Assembly (NCBI GenBank): GCA_024697655.1 | Contig: JAILFI010000211.1 | Coordinates: forward strand, 1-29,811 | Length of the DNA: 29,811 nt | Source of the DNA: Clostridiales bacterium | Lineage (GTDB): Bacteria > Bacillota_A > Clostridia > Peptostreptococcales > Anaerovoracaceae | Direction: 5' to 3' | Shown here: positions 1 to 7,262 of the stretch, one piece after another | How positions within the stretch are numbered: position 1 is the first letter of the stretch | Layout: the number at the start of each line of letters is the position of its first letter | The notes under the pieces: model-generated | Told to the model about the DNA's origin: nothing | Database searches by the model: none | Seen by the model: the letters and a program-made list of their open reading frames with translations, nothing else | Made by a program: the position numbers and the translations under genes

Positions 1-879
1 GCGGAGATGACCGCCAGGATCCAGGAAATCGTGGGGCGGTTCCTCCTTCCCGAGGAGACGAAAGCCATCATGGACTGGATCACGGAACTCGGCACGGAGC
101 CGGACCTGATCGTCCGCGCTTACGAGTACGCCAAGCAGCGCGGAGCGACCAGTTACCGCTATGTCAGCAAGGTCCTGATCGGCTGGGCAGAGAACGGGAT
201 CCGCACCAGAAGCGACGCCGACGATTATCTGGCGGAGCGCGACGAGCGGCATTTTGTGTACCGCAGGATCATGCAGGCGCTGGGCTTTGCCCGCAATGTG
301 ACCGAGGAGGAAGCGCGCCTCATCGACGAATGGGTCGACGAGCTCGACTGCTCCATGCAGGACATCATGGACGCCTGTGCCAAAACAGCGGGGATCGGCA
401 ATCCCAACATCAAGTATGTCGATGCCGTGCTGCGCGGCCGGAAAGGCGCGAATCAGACAGGCGGCCAGCAGGCGCAGCGGGAAGTGCCCCGCAACCGTGT
501 CCTTGCCTACTACGCGCATCTGCGTGAAGAGGCGGAGCAGCGCGCGGAACAGGCGCGGCAGGAAGTCTACAGAAATGTCCCCGAGATCCGGCGGATGGAT
601 GAACAGATCGCGGCGGCGAGCCGTGAAATGACGACGGTGATGATACAGGGAGGCGCGGACAAGATCGACCGGATCCGGGATCTGCGCGCAGGGATCCAGT
701 CCGCGGAGACGGCACGTACCCGTCTGCTCACGGAGAAAGGGATCCCGATCGATTATATGAATGTCCGCTACCGCTGCCCGCGGTGCGGCGATACAGGCGT
801 CCTCGACAACGGGGCACGCTGTGACTGCTATCTGGAGGTCGTAAAGGAAGCGGCCGATTGGCATGAAGAAGAAAAGTAA
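1..879 (+). CDS. DnaD-domain replication protein with C-terminal DnaC/DnaI-type zinc module (5' end possibly cut)
   Basis: Probably a primosome protein involved in helicase loading at replication initiation. The frame is open to the left edge; the first ATG is at 7 (290 residues from there), so the true start may lie outside the window. From that ATG I see two DnaD/DnaB_2-like helical domains, about residues 3-68 (with the YVSKVLIGW form of the Y-x4-I-x2-W motif) and 80-147. They are followed by a charged helical stretch (165-250) and a zinc-finger-like C257-x2-C260...C272-x-C274. From about residue 165 on, the text reads like the N-terminal domain of clostridial DnaC/DnaI helicase loaders (PEI near a predicted helix, then GIPIDYMNVRYRCPRC). 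However, the protein stops 16 residues after the last Cys, with no Walker A or AAA+ domain. The last 17 bases overlap the next gene. DnaD identity is fairly sure; the fusion reading is inference. Confidence 0.8.
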   Translation, partial: AEMTARIQEIVGRFLLPEETKAIMDWITELGTEPDLIVRAYEYAKQRGATSYRYVSKVLIGWAENGIRTRSDADDYLAERDERHFVYRRIMQALGFARNVTEEEARLIDEWVDELDCSMQDIMDACAKTAGIGNPNIKYVDAVLRGRKGANQTGGQQAQREVPRNRVLAYYAHLREEAEQRAEQARQEVYRNVPEIRRMDEQIAAASREMTTVMIQGGADKIDRIRDLRAGIQSAETARTRLLTEKGIPIDYMNVRYRCPRCGDTGVLDNGARCDCYLEVVKEAADWHEEEK

Positions 880-1630
880 AGGACGAGTCAGGAAATTCGA
901 ACAGGAGAATAATGTCCTTGCCTTTCCCGAGGACGCGGCGAGAAGCTACGAAAACCGCGGCAGTGCGGACGAAGACCGTGCCGTCTGGTACGGGAGCAGC
1001 GAAGAGGACGCGCCGCTGTACGGGAACGAAGGGTACGGCGATCCGGAGTACTACGATCCGGACGCTGATTTTACGCGGAACGAAAGCTATGAGCCTTCCG
1101 CGGAGTTTGACTTAGACGCTTTTATGGCGGAGGGCTGGGAGAACATCAGCCGCCAGGCGGAAGCCGCGGCGTCGGTCAGCCACCGGAGCGGGACGGACGG
1201 GACCGGCGAAGCCGAAAAGGCGGACCGGCCGCGTTTTGCAGCTGCGGATGCATACGGGGAACAGGCTTCGGACGAACCCGGCCCCGCAGTGGATCCGATG
1301 GTCCACAGACCGCGGCAGAACAGCAAGGAAGAGCGCAAGAAAAAGCGCGTCAGTGCGCAGAAGCGCCGGCGGCGGCTCATCTATCTGGCGGTGTTCGCTG
1401 TGGCGCTCGTGATCGTGTTCTTCACCGTACAGAACCTGATCACGCTCAAGATGGAAGAACGGGAACTGCTCCAGCAGCAGCGGGAACTCGAAGCGCGCAA
1501 GGCGGAGCTTGAAGAGGAACTGACGCAGGTCGAAGAGCAGGACTATATTGAACAGCAGGCGCGCGAGCAGCTGCATATGATCAAACCGGGCGAGATCCTG
1601 TATCTGCTGCCCGATCACGACGAGGAATAG
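863..1630 (+). CDS. DivIC/FtsB-like septum formation initiator with long acidic N-terminus
   Basis: Bitopic membrane protein of the divisome; in this family it bridges FtsL and FtsQ/DivIB. The 255-residue product has an acidic, low-complexity cytoplasmic region (about 1-145), a basic patch (KEERKKKRVSAQKRRRR), one membrane helix at about 172-192, a Glu/Gln-rich coiled coil (about 195-235) and the typical FtsB ending KPGEILYLLP. The canonical family is only about 100 residues, so some 150 residues are extra. The ATG at 863 overlaps the preceding gene by 17 bases and has AAAGGAAG at 843-850, a rather long 12-base spacing. RNase M5 starts 3 bases after its stop. The family call rests on TM plus coiled coil plus the C-terminal motif. 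Confidence 0.82.
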   Translation: MKKKSKGRVRKFEQENNVLAFPEDAARSYENRGSADEDRAVWYGSSEEDAPLYGNEGYGDPEYYDPDADFTRNESYEPSAEFDLDAFMAEGWENISRQAEAAASVSHRSGTDGTGEAEKADRPRFAAADAYGEQASDEPGPAVDPMVHRPRQNSKEERKKKRVSAQKRRRRLIYLAVFAVALVIVFFTVQNLITLKMEERELLQQQRELEARKAELEEELTQVEEQDYIEQQAREQLHMIKPGEILYLLPDHDEE

Positions 1631-1633
1631 AGC

Positions 1634-2239
1634 ATGGCAAGCGAAGGCATTCCCGTCATTGCCGAGACGATCATCGTTGAGGGGCGGGACGACACCAACA
1701 GCATCAAACGGGCCGTTGCGGCCGAAACGATCGAAACGCATGGCTTCGGGATCCGCAGGGAGACCTGGGAACTGATCGACAAAGCATACCGGACGACCGG
1801 CATCATCGTCTTTACGGATCCGGATCATGCCGGCGAGACGATCAGGAAACGCATTCTGGAGAAGTACCCGGATGCTCTGGAGGCGTTTCTCGACCGGGAA
1901 TCCGCCCGCGACGGCGATGACATCGGTATTGAGAACGCAGCGCCGGAAGCGGTCCGCGAAGCGCTCGCCAAGGTGCACCGCGCAGCGGAGACGGACAACA
2001 GCGCCCGGCAGGGAACGCCGGCGGACACCGCCGCGGCACCCGTGCCGTTCACCATGGAGGACCTGCGCGAAGCCGGTCTCATTGGTTCGGAGCAGGCAGC
2101 CGCTGCCAGACAGGCTGTTGGCAGAGCGCTTGGCATCGGATACGGGAACGCCAAAGCGTTTCTCCGGAAACTCAACCATTACGGAATCACAAGAGAGGAC
2201 TTTGCACATGCCGCAGCACAGAGGAAAGACAAGTTATAG
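1634..2239 (+). CDS. rnmV: Ribonuclease M5, 5S rRNA maturation
   Basis: Toprim-fold endonuclease that trims the 5S rRNA precursor to its mature ends in low-GC Gram-positives. The 201-residue product carries the toprim signature: IIVEGRDD (Glu16) near the N-terminus and the acidic TDPDHAGE segment about 45 residues later, both expected metal ligands. The C-terminal half has the family's GYGNAKAFLRKLN motif. A short Ala/Pro/Thr-rich stretch (PADTAAAPVP) sits between the domains. GAGGA at 1622-1626, overlapping the stop of the preceding gene, lies 7 bases before the ATG. The 3' end overlaps the start of rsmA by 32 bases; rnmV-rsmA adjacency is the classic arrangement in Bacillota and supports both calls. 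Confidence 0.93.
   Translation: MASEGIPVIAETIIVEGRDDTNSIKRAVAAETIETHGFGIRRETWELIDKAYRTTGIIVFTDPDHAGETIRKRILEKYPDALEAFLDRESARDGDDIGIENAAPEAVREALAKVHRAAETDNSARQGTPADTAAAPVPFTMEDLREAGLIGSEQAAAARQAVGRALGIGYGNAKAFLRKLNHYGITREDFAHAAAQRKDKL
2192..2199 (+). promoter_or_regulatory. Ribosome binding site fixing the rsmA start
   Basis: AGAGAGGA lies 8 bases before the ATG at 2208, inside the 3' end of rnmV. It selects ATG 2208 over the much longer open frame that begins upstream within rnmV, and implies translational coupling. Confidence 0.7.
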
Positions 2240-3200
2240 AACGCATGATCAGGTCCGGCCTATCAAGAGCCTCGGGCAGAATTTCCTGCGCGACCGGAAC
2301 GTGATCGCGGCGATCGTGGACGGGGCAGGGATCGAAGAGAATGATCTGTGCATCGAGATCGGACCCGGCACCGGTGCGCTGACCTGCGGCGCTGCCGGAC
2401 GCGCCAGGCATCTTGTCGCGGTCGAACTCGACCGTCACGTGCTCGGTCATCTGCGGCGCGAACTGGCGCAGCAGGGACTGACCATGCATGTCGACGAGTC
2501 CGCGGCGGAGCCTGAGAAGGCGTCTTGTGCGGCGCAGACAGAGGCTGTTTCCGCGCCGAAGGCGGGCGCGGCGCTCGACGAAGCACTGGCGACAAAGGCA
2601 GACGTGGAAGTCATCCTGGCGGATATCCTCAAGGTCGATCTCACTGCCCTGATCAAAGAACAGAAAGAGAAAGATCCGGGGATCGCCGGGGCAACGCTCA
2701 TCGGCAATCTCCCGTACTATATCACGACCCCGATCATCATGAAGGTCCTTGAAGAGGCGGTGCCTGTGCGCAGCCTGACCGTCATGATGCAGAAGGAAGT
2801 CGCGGACCGCATCCTCGCGCAGCCCGGCACCAAGGCGTACGGGGCGCTCAGCGTGGCGGTCCAGTATTACTGTACTGTCGAAAAGGTGGCCGACGCGCCG
2901 CGGCAGTGCTTCCATCCGATGCCCAAGGTGGACAGTGTGGTCCTGCGGCTCGACCGCAGAGAGGAAAAAGCGGCGGCACCGATCGACGAATCGCTCTTCT
3001 TCCTCTGCATCCGCGCCGGTTTCTCCAAGCGGCGCAAGACCTTGCTCAACTGCTTTACCGGGCTGTTCGGGATGGATAAAGAAGAAACTGCAAAACAGCT
3101 GCAGGCGGCGGGGATCGATCCGTCGCGCCGCGGGGAGACCTTATCGATCGCGGAATTTGCAGCGCTGGCGGATCATTTTGCTGCTCTGAAGGTTAACTGA
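2208..3200 (+). CDS. rsmA: 16S rRNA (adenine(1518)-N6/adenine(1519)-N6)-dimethyltransferase
   Basis: RsmA/KsgA transfers four methyl groups from SAM to the two adjacent adenines of helix 45 in 16S rRNA during 30S maturation. The 330-residue protein shows GQNFLRD, the SAM-binding IGPGTGALT, the acidic motif VAVELD, ADILKVDL and the catalytic NLPYYITTPI. The C-terminal helical domain has FSKRRKTLLN. ATG 2208 is chosen because MPQHRGK begins the family-typical N-terminus and has a good ribosome binding site. Odd: about 36 Ala/Glu/Lys-rich residues (about 96-131) sit between the helix after motif II and the strand DVEVILADIL, where homologues have only a few. The reading frame is intact and all catalytic motifs are present, so I expect an active enzyme. 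Confidence 0.95.
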   Translation: MPQHRGKTSYRTHDQVRPIKSLGQNFLRDRNVIAAIVDGAGIEENDLCIEIGPGTGALTCGAAGRARHLVAVELDRHVLGHLRRELAQQGLTMHVDESAAEPEKASCAAQTEAVSAPKAGAALDEALATKADVEVILADILKVDLTALIKEQKEKDPGIAGATLIGNLPYYITTPIIMKVLEEAVPVRSLTVMMQKEVADRILAQPGTKAYGALSVAVQYYCTVEKVADAPRQCFHPMPKVDSVVLRLDRREEKAAAPIDESLFFLCIRAGFSKRRKTLLNCFTGLFGMDKEETAKQLQAAGIDPSRRGETLSIAEFAALADHFAALKVN

Positions 3201-3215
3201 AGAATAAGCGGGTAT

Positions 3216-3240
3216 AACAACAGGCAGGACATCTGTTGTT
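3216..3240. other. Perfect 8-bp inverted repeat between rsmA and the LtaS-like gene
   Basis: AACAACAG (3216-3223) pairs exactly with CTGTTGTT (3233-3240) around a 9-base loop, in the 58-base gap after rsmA. No T-run follows, so it is a poor rho-independent terminator. It could be a weak attenuator, a processing hairpin or an operator. No convincing promoter is visible in the gap. Confidence 0.4.
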
Positions 3241-3258
3241 TAGCCGGAGAATGCAGGA

Positions 3259-5511
3259 ATGAGTAAAGACGAAAACAAATACCGCAAAATGGCAATGGCC
3301 GCGGATGAATTGAGTGACTATGCGCAGGAAGAAGTGGCGGCGGCCCGGCAGGCCGCGGGCCGCGGTCCTCTTGGCATGCTCAAAAAAGATGCGCGGCGCG
3401 CGCGGCGCGCGGCGCGGGAGCACAAGCAGGAGGTGCGTTCCCGGGCGCGGCGCATCCGGTCGGCGAGCAAAACGAGGACGGCGGCAGGGCGGTTCTTCTA
3501 TAAGTATCTGCACAATTTCCTCGGTGTTACGTTCATGACGGCTTTCCTGATCGTCCTGGTGTCGGAAACGCTGGCAAGACAGACGGTCTACGGCGGGGTC
3601 CTGTTCCTGCTGCAGCATCCGCTGGTCTTCCTGATCAATGTCCTGATCGTCTTCGCGACGATCACGCTGGCGATGTTCTTCCGGCGCAAATTGTTCATGT
3701 TCATCGTGCTCTCGGCAGCCTGGCTGGGGTTTGGCATCGTGAACGGCATCATCCTGTCGCAGCGCATGACGCCGCTGACGACGCACGATGTGATCGAACT
3801 CAAGGATGGTCTTTCGATCGCAACGAACTATTTTTCCACGCACCAGCTGGTCATGCTCGCGGCAGGCGCCGCGCTGCTCGTGATCGTGCTGATCGTGCTG
3901 TTCATCAGACTCCCGAAAGCGCGGGAGAGGATCCATTACCGGCGGGCGCTGGCCACGTATGCGCTGATCTTTGCGATCGCGTTCGGCAGCGTTGTCGGCG
4001 GGATGCGGACCGGGATCCTGGACACGTTCTTCCCCAACCTGGCATACGGCTACCGGGATAACGGGTTCAACTACTGCTTCCTGGCGACCTGGCTGGATCA
4101 GGGGATCCGCAAGCCGCACCACTATACGGCGCATTCCGTCAACGGCATCTTCACGATCGAGGAGCGCAACACGACCGTGCCCGGCAGACTGCCTGAAATG
4201 GCGCCGGACGGCACGGTGGTCACGGAAGAAACAGCGGCGGGCAATTCGCAGGACGGCAACATCCGGCATCCGAACATCATCGTCGTGCAGCTTGAGTCCT
4301 TTATGGATCCGACGATCATCAAGGGTCTGGAGTGCTCCGAAGACCCGATCCCTAATTTCCGGCGGCTGTCCAAGACGTACTCCTCCGGCAGGCTGCAGGT
4401 GCCGGCTATGGGAGCCGGTACGGCGAATACCGAGCTCGAGCTGATGACGGGGCTTTCCGTCAAATTCTTCGGACCGGGCGAATACCCGCACAAGACGATC
4501 CTGCGGGAAGAGACGTGCGAGTCGATCCCGTACGACCTCAAACTCTACGGGTACACAAACCACGCGATCCACAACCACCGCGGCGCGTTCTACAGCCGCA
4601 ACAAGGTATATCCCAATCTGGGCTTTGATACATTCACCAGCCTGGAATACATGAACGGCATCACGAGAACGCCCAAGAACTGGGCGAAAGATGATATACT
4701 GCCCGGCGAGATCTTCACCGCGCTCGAGTCGACGGAGGGGCAGGACTATGTGTTCTGCATTTCGGTACAGGGGCACGGTAAATATCCGACCGTGCGGATG
4801 CTGTCCGACCCGGTGATCCGCGTCAGAGGGCTGGACAACGAAGAACTCCGTCTGCAGTGGGAGTACTACGTCAACCAGGTCTATGAGATGGATCAGTTTG
4901 TCGGCGATCTGACCGATCAGCTGCGCGATTACGATGAAGACACGATCGTGATCTTCTACGGCGACCATATGCCCGCGCTGACCAACATCTCCGAGGAAAC
5001 GCTCACCGACGGGCGCAATATCTATCAGACCGACTATGTCATCTGGAGCAACTTCGATCTGCCGGAAGAGGACATGGACCTCTACGCGTACCAGGCTGGT
5101 GCCGTGATGCTGGACCGGATCGGGCTCCACAACGGCACGCTCGTCACGTTCCACCAGAACCACATGGGGGACGACAATTACCGCAACGAACTCAAAACGC
5201 TGCAGTACGACATGCTCTACGGCAAACGCTACATCTACGACGGAGAATCGCCCTTCCTGCCCACCAATCTGAAGATGGGGGTCAAGGATATCAAGATCCT
5301 GAGCATCGAGAAGATCGGCGATAAGCACTACATTAAAGGCGAGAATTTTACTGAGTACAGCAAAGTCAATCTGGACGGGGAGATCCTCGACACCGTCTAT
5401 GTCAGCCCCTCGCTGCTCGAACTGCGCGAAGACGTCGACGCGTCGGCGGTGGCGCGCATGAAGATCAGCCAGGTGGAGAAGAATAAAGAAATACTGAGTA
5501 CCACGGAGTAA
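3259..5511 (+). CDS. LtaS-like membrane phosphoglycerol transferase (sulfatase fold) with C-terminal IPT/TIG-like segment
   Basis: Probably a lipoteichoic-acid-synthase-type enzyme that moves glycerol phosphate from phosphatidylglycerol onto an extracellular acceptor. The 750-residue product has a strongly basic cytoplasmic N-terminus (about 1-85, with runs such as ARRARRAAREHK), then five predicted membrane helices ending near residue 250. An extracellular alkaline-phosphatase-fold domain follows: VVQLESF (metal ligand Glu346), GAGTANTELE (likely catalytic Thr388), VQGHGKYP and FYGDHMPAL (Asp569, His570). After the catalytic domain, about 75 residues (KILSIEKIGDKHYIKGENF onward) read like an IPT/TIG beta-sandwich. 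GGAG at 3246-3249 supports the ATG at 3259. Whether the product is true LTA or another glycerophosphate-decorated polymer cannot be told from sequence. Confidence 0.88.
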   Translation: MSKDENKYRKMAMAADELSDYAQEEVAAARQAAGRGPLGMLKKDARRARRAAREHKQEVRSRARRIRSASKTRTAAGRFFYKYLHNFLGVTFMTAFLIVLVSETLARQTVYGGVLFLLQHPLVFLINVLIVFATITLAMFFRRKLFMFIVLSAAWLGFGIVNGIILSQRMTPLTTHDVIELKDGLSIATNYFSTHQLVMLAAGAALLVIVLIVLFIRLPKARERIHYRRALATYALIFAIAFGSVVGGMRTGILDTFFPNLAYGYRDNGFNYCFLATWLDQGIRKPHHYTAHSVNGIFTIEERNTTVPGRLPEMAPDGTVVTEETAAGNSQDGNIRHPNIIVVQLESFMDPTIIKGLECSEDPIPNFRRLSKTYSSGRLQVPAMGAGTANTELELMTGLSVKFFGPGEYPHKTILREETCESIPYDLKLYGYTNHAIHNHRGAFYSRNKVYPNLGFDTFTSLEYMNGITRTPKNWAKDDILPGEIFTALESTEGQDYVFCISVQGHGKYPTVRMLSDPVIRVRGLDNEELRLQWEYYVNQVYEMDQFVGDLTDQLRDYDEDTIVIFYGDHMPALTNISEETLTDGRNIYQTDYVIWSNFDLPEEDMDLYAYQAGAVMLDRIGLHNGTLVTFHQNHMGDDNYRNELKTLQYDMLYGKRYIYDGESPFLPTNLKMGVKDIKILSIEKIGDKHYIKGENFTEYSKVNLDGEILDTVYVSPSLLELREDVDASAVARMKISQVEKNKEILSTTE

Positions 5512-5514
5512 ACT

Positions 5515-6075
5515 ATGCCCGGACGCATCGAGACAGACAGACTGATACTGGAAAGCTGGACGCCCAAAGACGCGCCTGCGCTTTTCGCGTACGCAAAGAA
5601 CCCGAACGTGGGGCCGCACGCCGGCTGGAAGCCGCACGAAAATGTCCGCGAGTCCCGGCGCATCATAAAAACGATCTTCCTGGCCAAAGACACATGGAAG
5701 ATCATCTGGAAGGAAAACGGCGAGGTCATCGGCTCCATCGGGCTCGATGAGGACCGGCGCCGCCCGGGGATCGCGTCGCGCGAGCTCGGCTATTCGCTGG
5801 CGGAGCCCTACTGGGGGCGCGGCATCATGACGGAAGCCGGCAAAGCTGTTCTTCGATACGGGTTTGAGAACCTGCATCTTCAGATCGTTTCGATCCAGAC
5901 GGCAACGGCCAATGCGCGGTCGCAGAGCGTCATCCGCAAGCTCGGCTTTCACCCGGAAGGCATGGAGCGGATGAGCTACCGGATCTACGATGGGACCGTC
6001 GTGGATGAGTATGTGTTTTCCATGCTCCGCGCCGAATGGGAATCGCTGTATATCGATCCTACTTCAGCACGGTGA
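5515..6075 (+). CDS. GNAT N-acetyltransferase, RimJ/RimL type
   Basis: Cytosolic acetyl-CoA-dependent N-acetyltransferase of 186 residues. It begins with the RimJ-type IETDRLILESW strand. The acetyl-CoA loop is in GYSLAEPYWGRGIMTEA, where GRGIMT corresponds to the Q/RxxGxG/A loop, and the C-terminal NARSQSVIRKLGF motif is typical. The substrate is unknown; the family covers ribosomal-protein N-termini, small amines and antibiotics. It begins 3 bases after the LtaS-like gene, with GGAG at 5505-5508 overlapping that gene's end, so the two are probably cotranscribed. Its last 17 bases overlap the convergent asparaginase gene. Confidence 0.88.
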   Translation: MPGRIETDRLILESWTPKDAPALFAYAKNPNVGPHAGWKPHENVRESRRIIKTIFLAKDTWKIIWKENGEVIGSIGLDEDRRRPGIASRELGYSLAEPYWGRGIMTEAGKAVLRYGFENLHLQIVSIQTATANARSQSVIRKLGFHPEGMERMSYRIYDGTVVDEYVFSMLRAEWESLYIDPTSAR

Positions 6076-7072
6076 ACGGCACGGTGTCGTGCGCGATGGG
6101 TGTGTAGAACGCCTCTTTAAACTCTTCCTTCGACAGATCGAGGCCCAGCAGCCACATCAGTTTGGTGACAGCGGCCTCTGTTGTCATGTCGTACGCCTGG
6201 AGGAGGAAGTAGCGCTCCATGGCTTCGACGCCGACTTCGTACGTGGCAAGGTCGCTGCCTTCCATCGCGACCTGCGTTGAGATGACGACGAGCACGCCCT
6301 TTTTCGCCAGCGTTTCCATGCGCTCCATGAAATTGCGGTGCTCGGGGAAGGGCAGGCCGCCCACACCGTAGGTTTCGATGACGACGACTTTGTAATGATC
6401 GGAGACGTAATCCAGGATGCCGGGGTCCATGCCGGGGATCAGTTTGAGCAGGAAGACCTTGGGGACCATCTTGTCGTAGAACTTGAGCGGTGCGGTCGGC
6501 GATTCCATGGGAACATACTTAATGACACGCCCGCTGTCGATCGAAGCGATCTCCGGATAGTTGATGCTCGAAAAGGCATAGTAACTCTTGGACCGGGTCT
6601 TTCTCGCGCGCGTGCCCATGATCGCACTGCCGGAGAAGACCAGGAACACGCCGCGGATGCCGTCTTCGCAGGCGAACCGGATGCTGTCGAGCAGGTTTTT
6701 CTTTGCGTCGGTGACCTCGTCCTTCAGCGGCTTCTGTGAGCCGGTCAGGATGATCGGTTTGTCCGGGTTCTGGATGAGGTACGACAGCGCCGATGAGGTG
6801 TACGCCATGGTGTCGGTGCCGTGCGTGATCACGAACCCGTCGTAGTCGTGATAGTGTTCTTTGATTGTCTTCGCCATCAGCAGCCAGTGCTCGGGCTGCA
6901 TGTTCGTGCTGTCAAGACGCAGCAGTTCCAGGCAGTCGATCGTGCAGAAGTCGATCATATCCGCGATGCTGCCAAGGATGTCGTCCGGCGAGATCGACGG
7001 GGTGAGCCCGTTGCCTTTGTTTTCGCTGGCGATGGTGCCGCCGGTCGTGATGAGCAGAAGTTTCTTTTTCAT
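6059..7072 (-). CDS. ansA: Type I (cytoplasmic) L-asparaginase
   Basis: Hydrolyses L-asparagine to aspartate and ammonia. The 337-residue product begins MKKKLLLITTGGTIAS, with nucleophile Thr13 in TGGTIA, and has the second catalytic motif THGTDTMAYT (Thr86, Asp87) plus ILTGSQKPL. No signal peptide is present, and the length matches cytoplasmic AnsA rather than periplasmic type II enzymes. The ATG at 7072 is preferred over a longer open frame (to 7321) because the family's first strand starts there and AAGG lies about 7 bases upstream. It is single, transcribed opposite to its neighbours, divergent from the YczE gene and convergent with the GNAT gene. Confidence 0.93.
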   Translation of the reverse strand: MKKKLLLITTGGTIASENKGNGLTPSISPDDILGSIADMIDFCTIDCLELLRLDSTNMQPEHWLLMAKTIKEHYHDYDGFVITHGTDTMAYTSSALSYLIQNPDKPIILTGSQKPLKDEVTDAKKNLLDSIRFACEDGIRGVFLVFSGSAIMGTRARKTRSKSYYAFSSINYPEIASIDSGRVIKYVPMESPTAPLKFYDKMVPKVFLLKLIPGMDPGILDYVSDHYKVVVIETYGVGGLPFPEHRNFMERMETLAKKGVLVVISTQVAMEGSDLATYEVGVEAMERYFLLQAYDMTTEAAVTKLMWLLGLDLSKEEFKEAFYTPIAHDTVPFTVLK

Positions 7073-7122
7073 AAGAGAGCCTTTCGTGGCGCTGTGCCGT
7101 TCCGCGAGGTTTTCGTATCTCA

Positions 7123-7151
7123 ATACTATATTCTTCGTCCGGTTTTCGCAA
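7123..7151 (-). promoter_or_regulatory. Candidate promoter for ansA
   Basis: On the minus strand TTGCGA (7151-7146) is followed after 17 bases by TAGTAT (7128-7123). An overlapping TATAGT (7130-7125) gives a shorter 15-base spacing. It lies about 50 bases upstream of the ATG in the divergent gap. Hexamer matches are moderate. Confidence 0.4.
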
Positions 7152-7204
7152 CACGTCTTTTCGGTATGCGATATGCCGCGGAAGTACGGAAAACCGGGGA
7201 AATG

Positions 7205-7213
7205 TGATACAAT
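7205..7213 (+). promoter_or_regulatory. Candidate extended -10 element for the YczE-family gene
   Basis: TGATACAAT (TG-n-TACAAT) lies 50 bases before the ATG at 7263. The -35 position (7185-7190, TACGGA) is weak, as is usual where an extended -10 is present. Confidence 0.4.
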
Positions 7214-7262
7214 TGCACGGAAGAAACCGGTCGTCAGGCATGCCCGCGCAGGGCAATGTGAA

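Noticed and set aside
1827..2207. N-terminal extension of RsmA reading through rnmV
   Set aside because: The extra 127 residues are an out-of-frame copy of the RNase M5 coding region; ATG 2208 has a good ribosome binding site and the family N-terminus.
3193..5952. 919-residue minus-strand open frame opposite the LtaS-like gene
   Set aside because: Same antisense-shadow composition, no motif; the plus strand has membrane helices and a complete active site.
6861..7262. N-terminal extension of the YczE protein antisense to ansA
   Set aside because: The sequence mirrors the asparaginase coding strand and the divergent promoter region; the family starts at the basic segment encoded from 7263.
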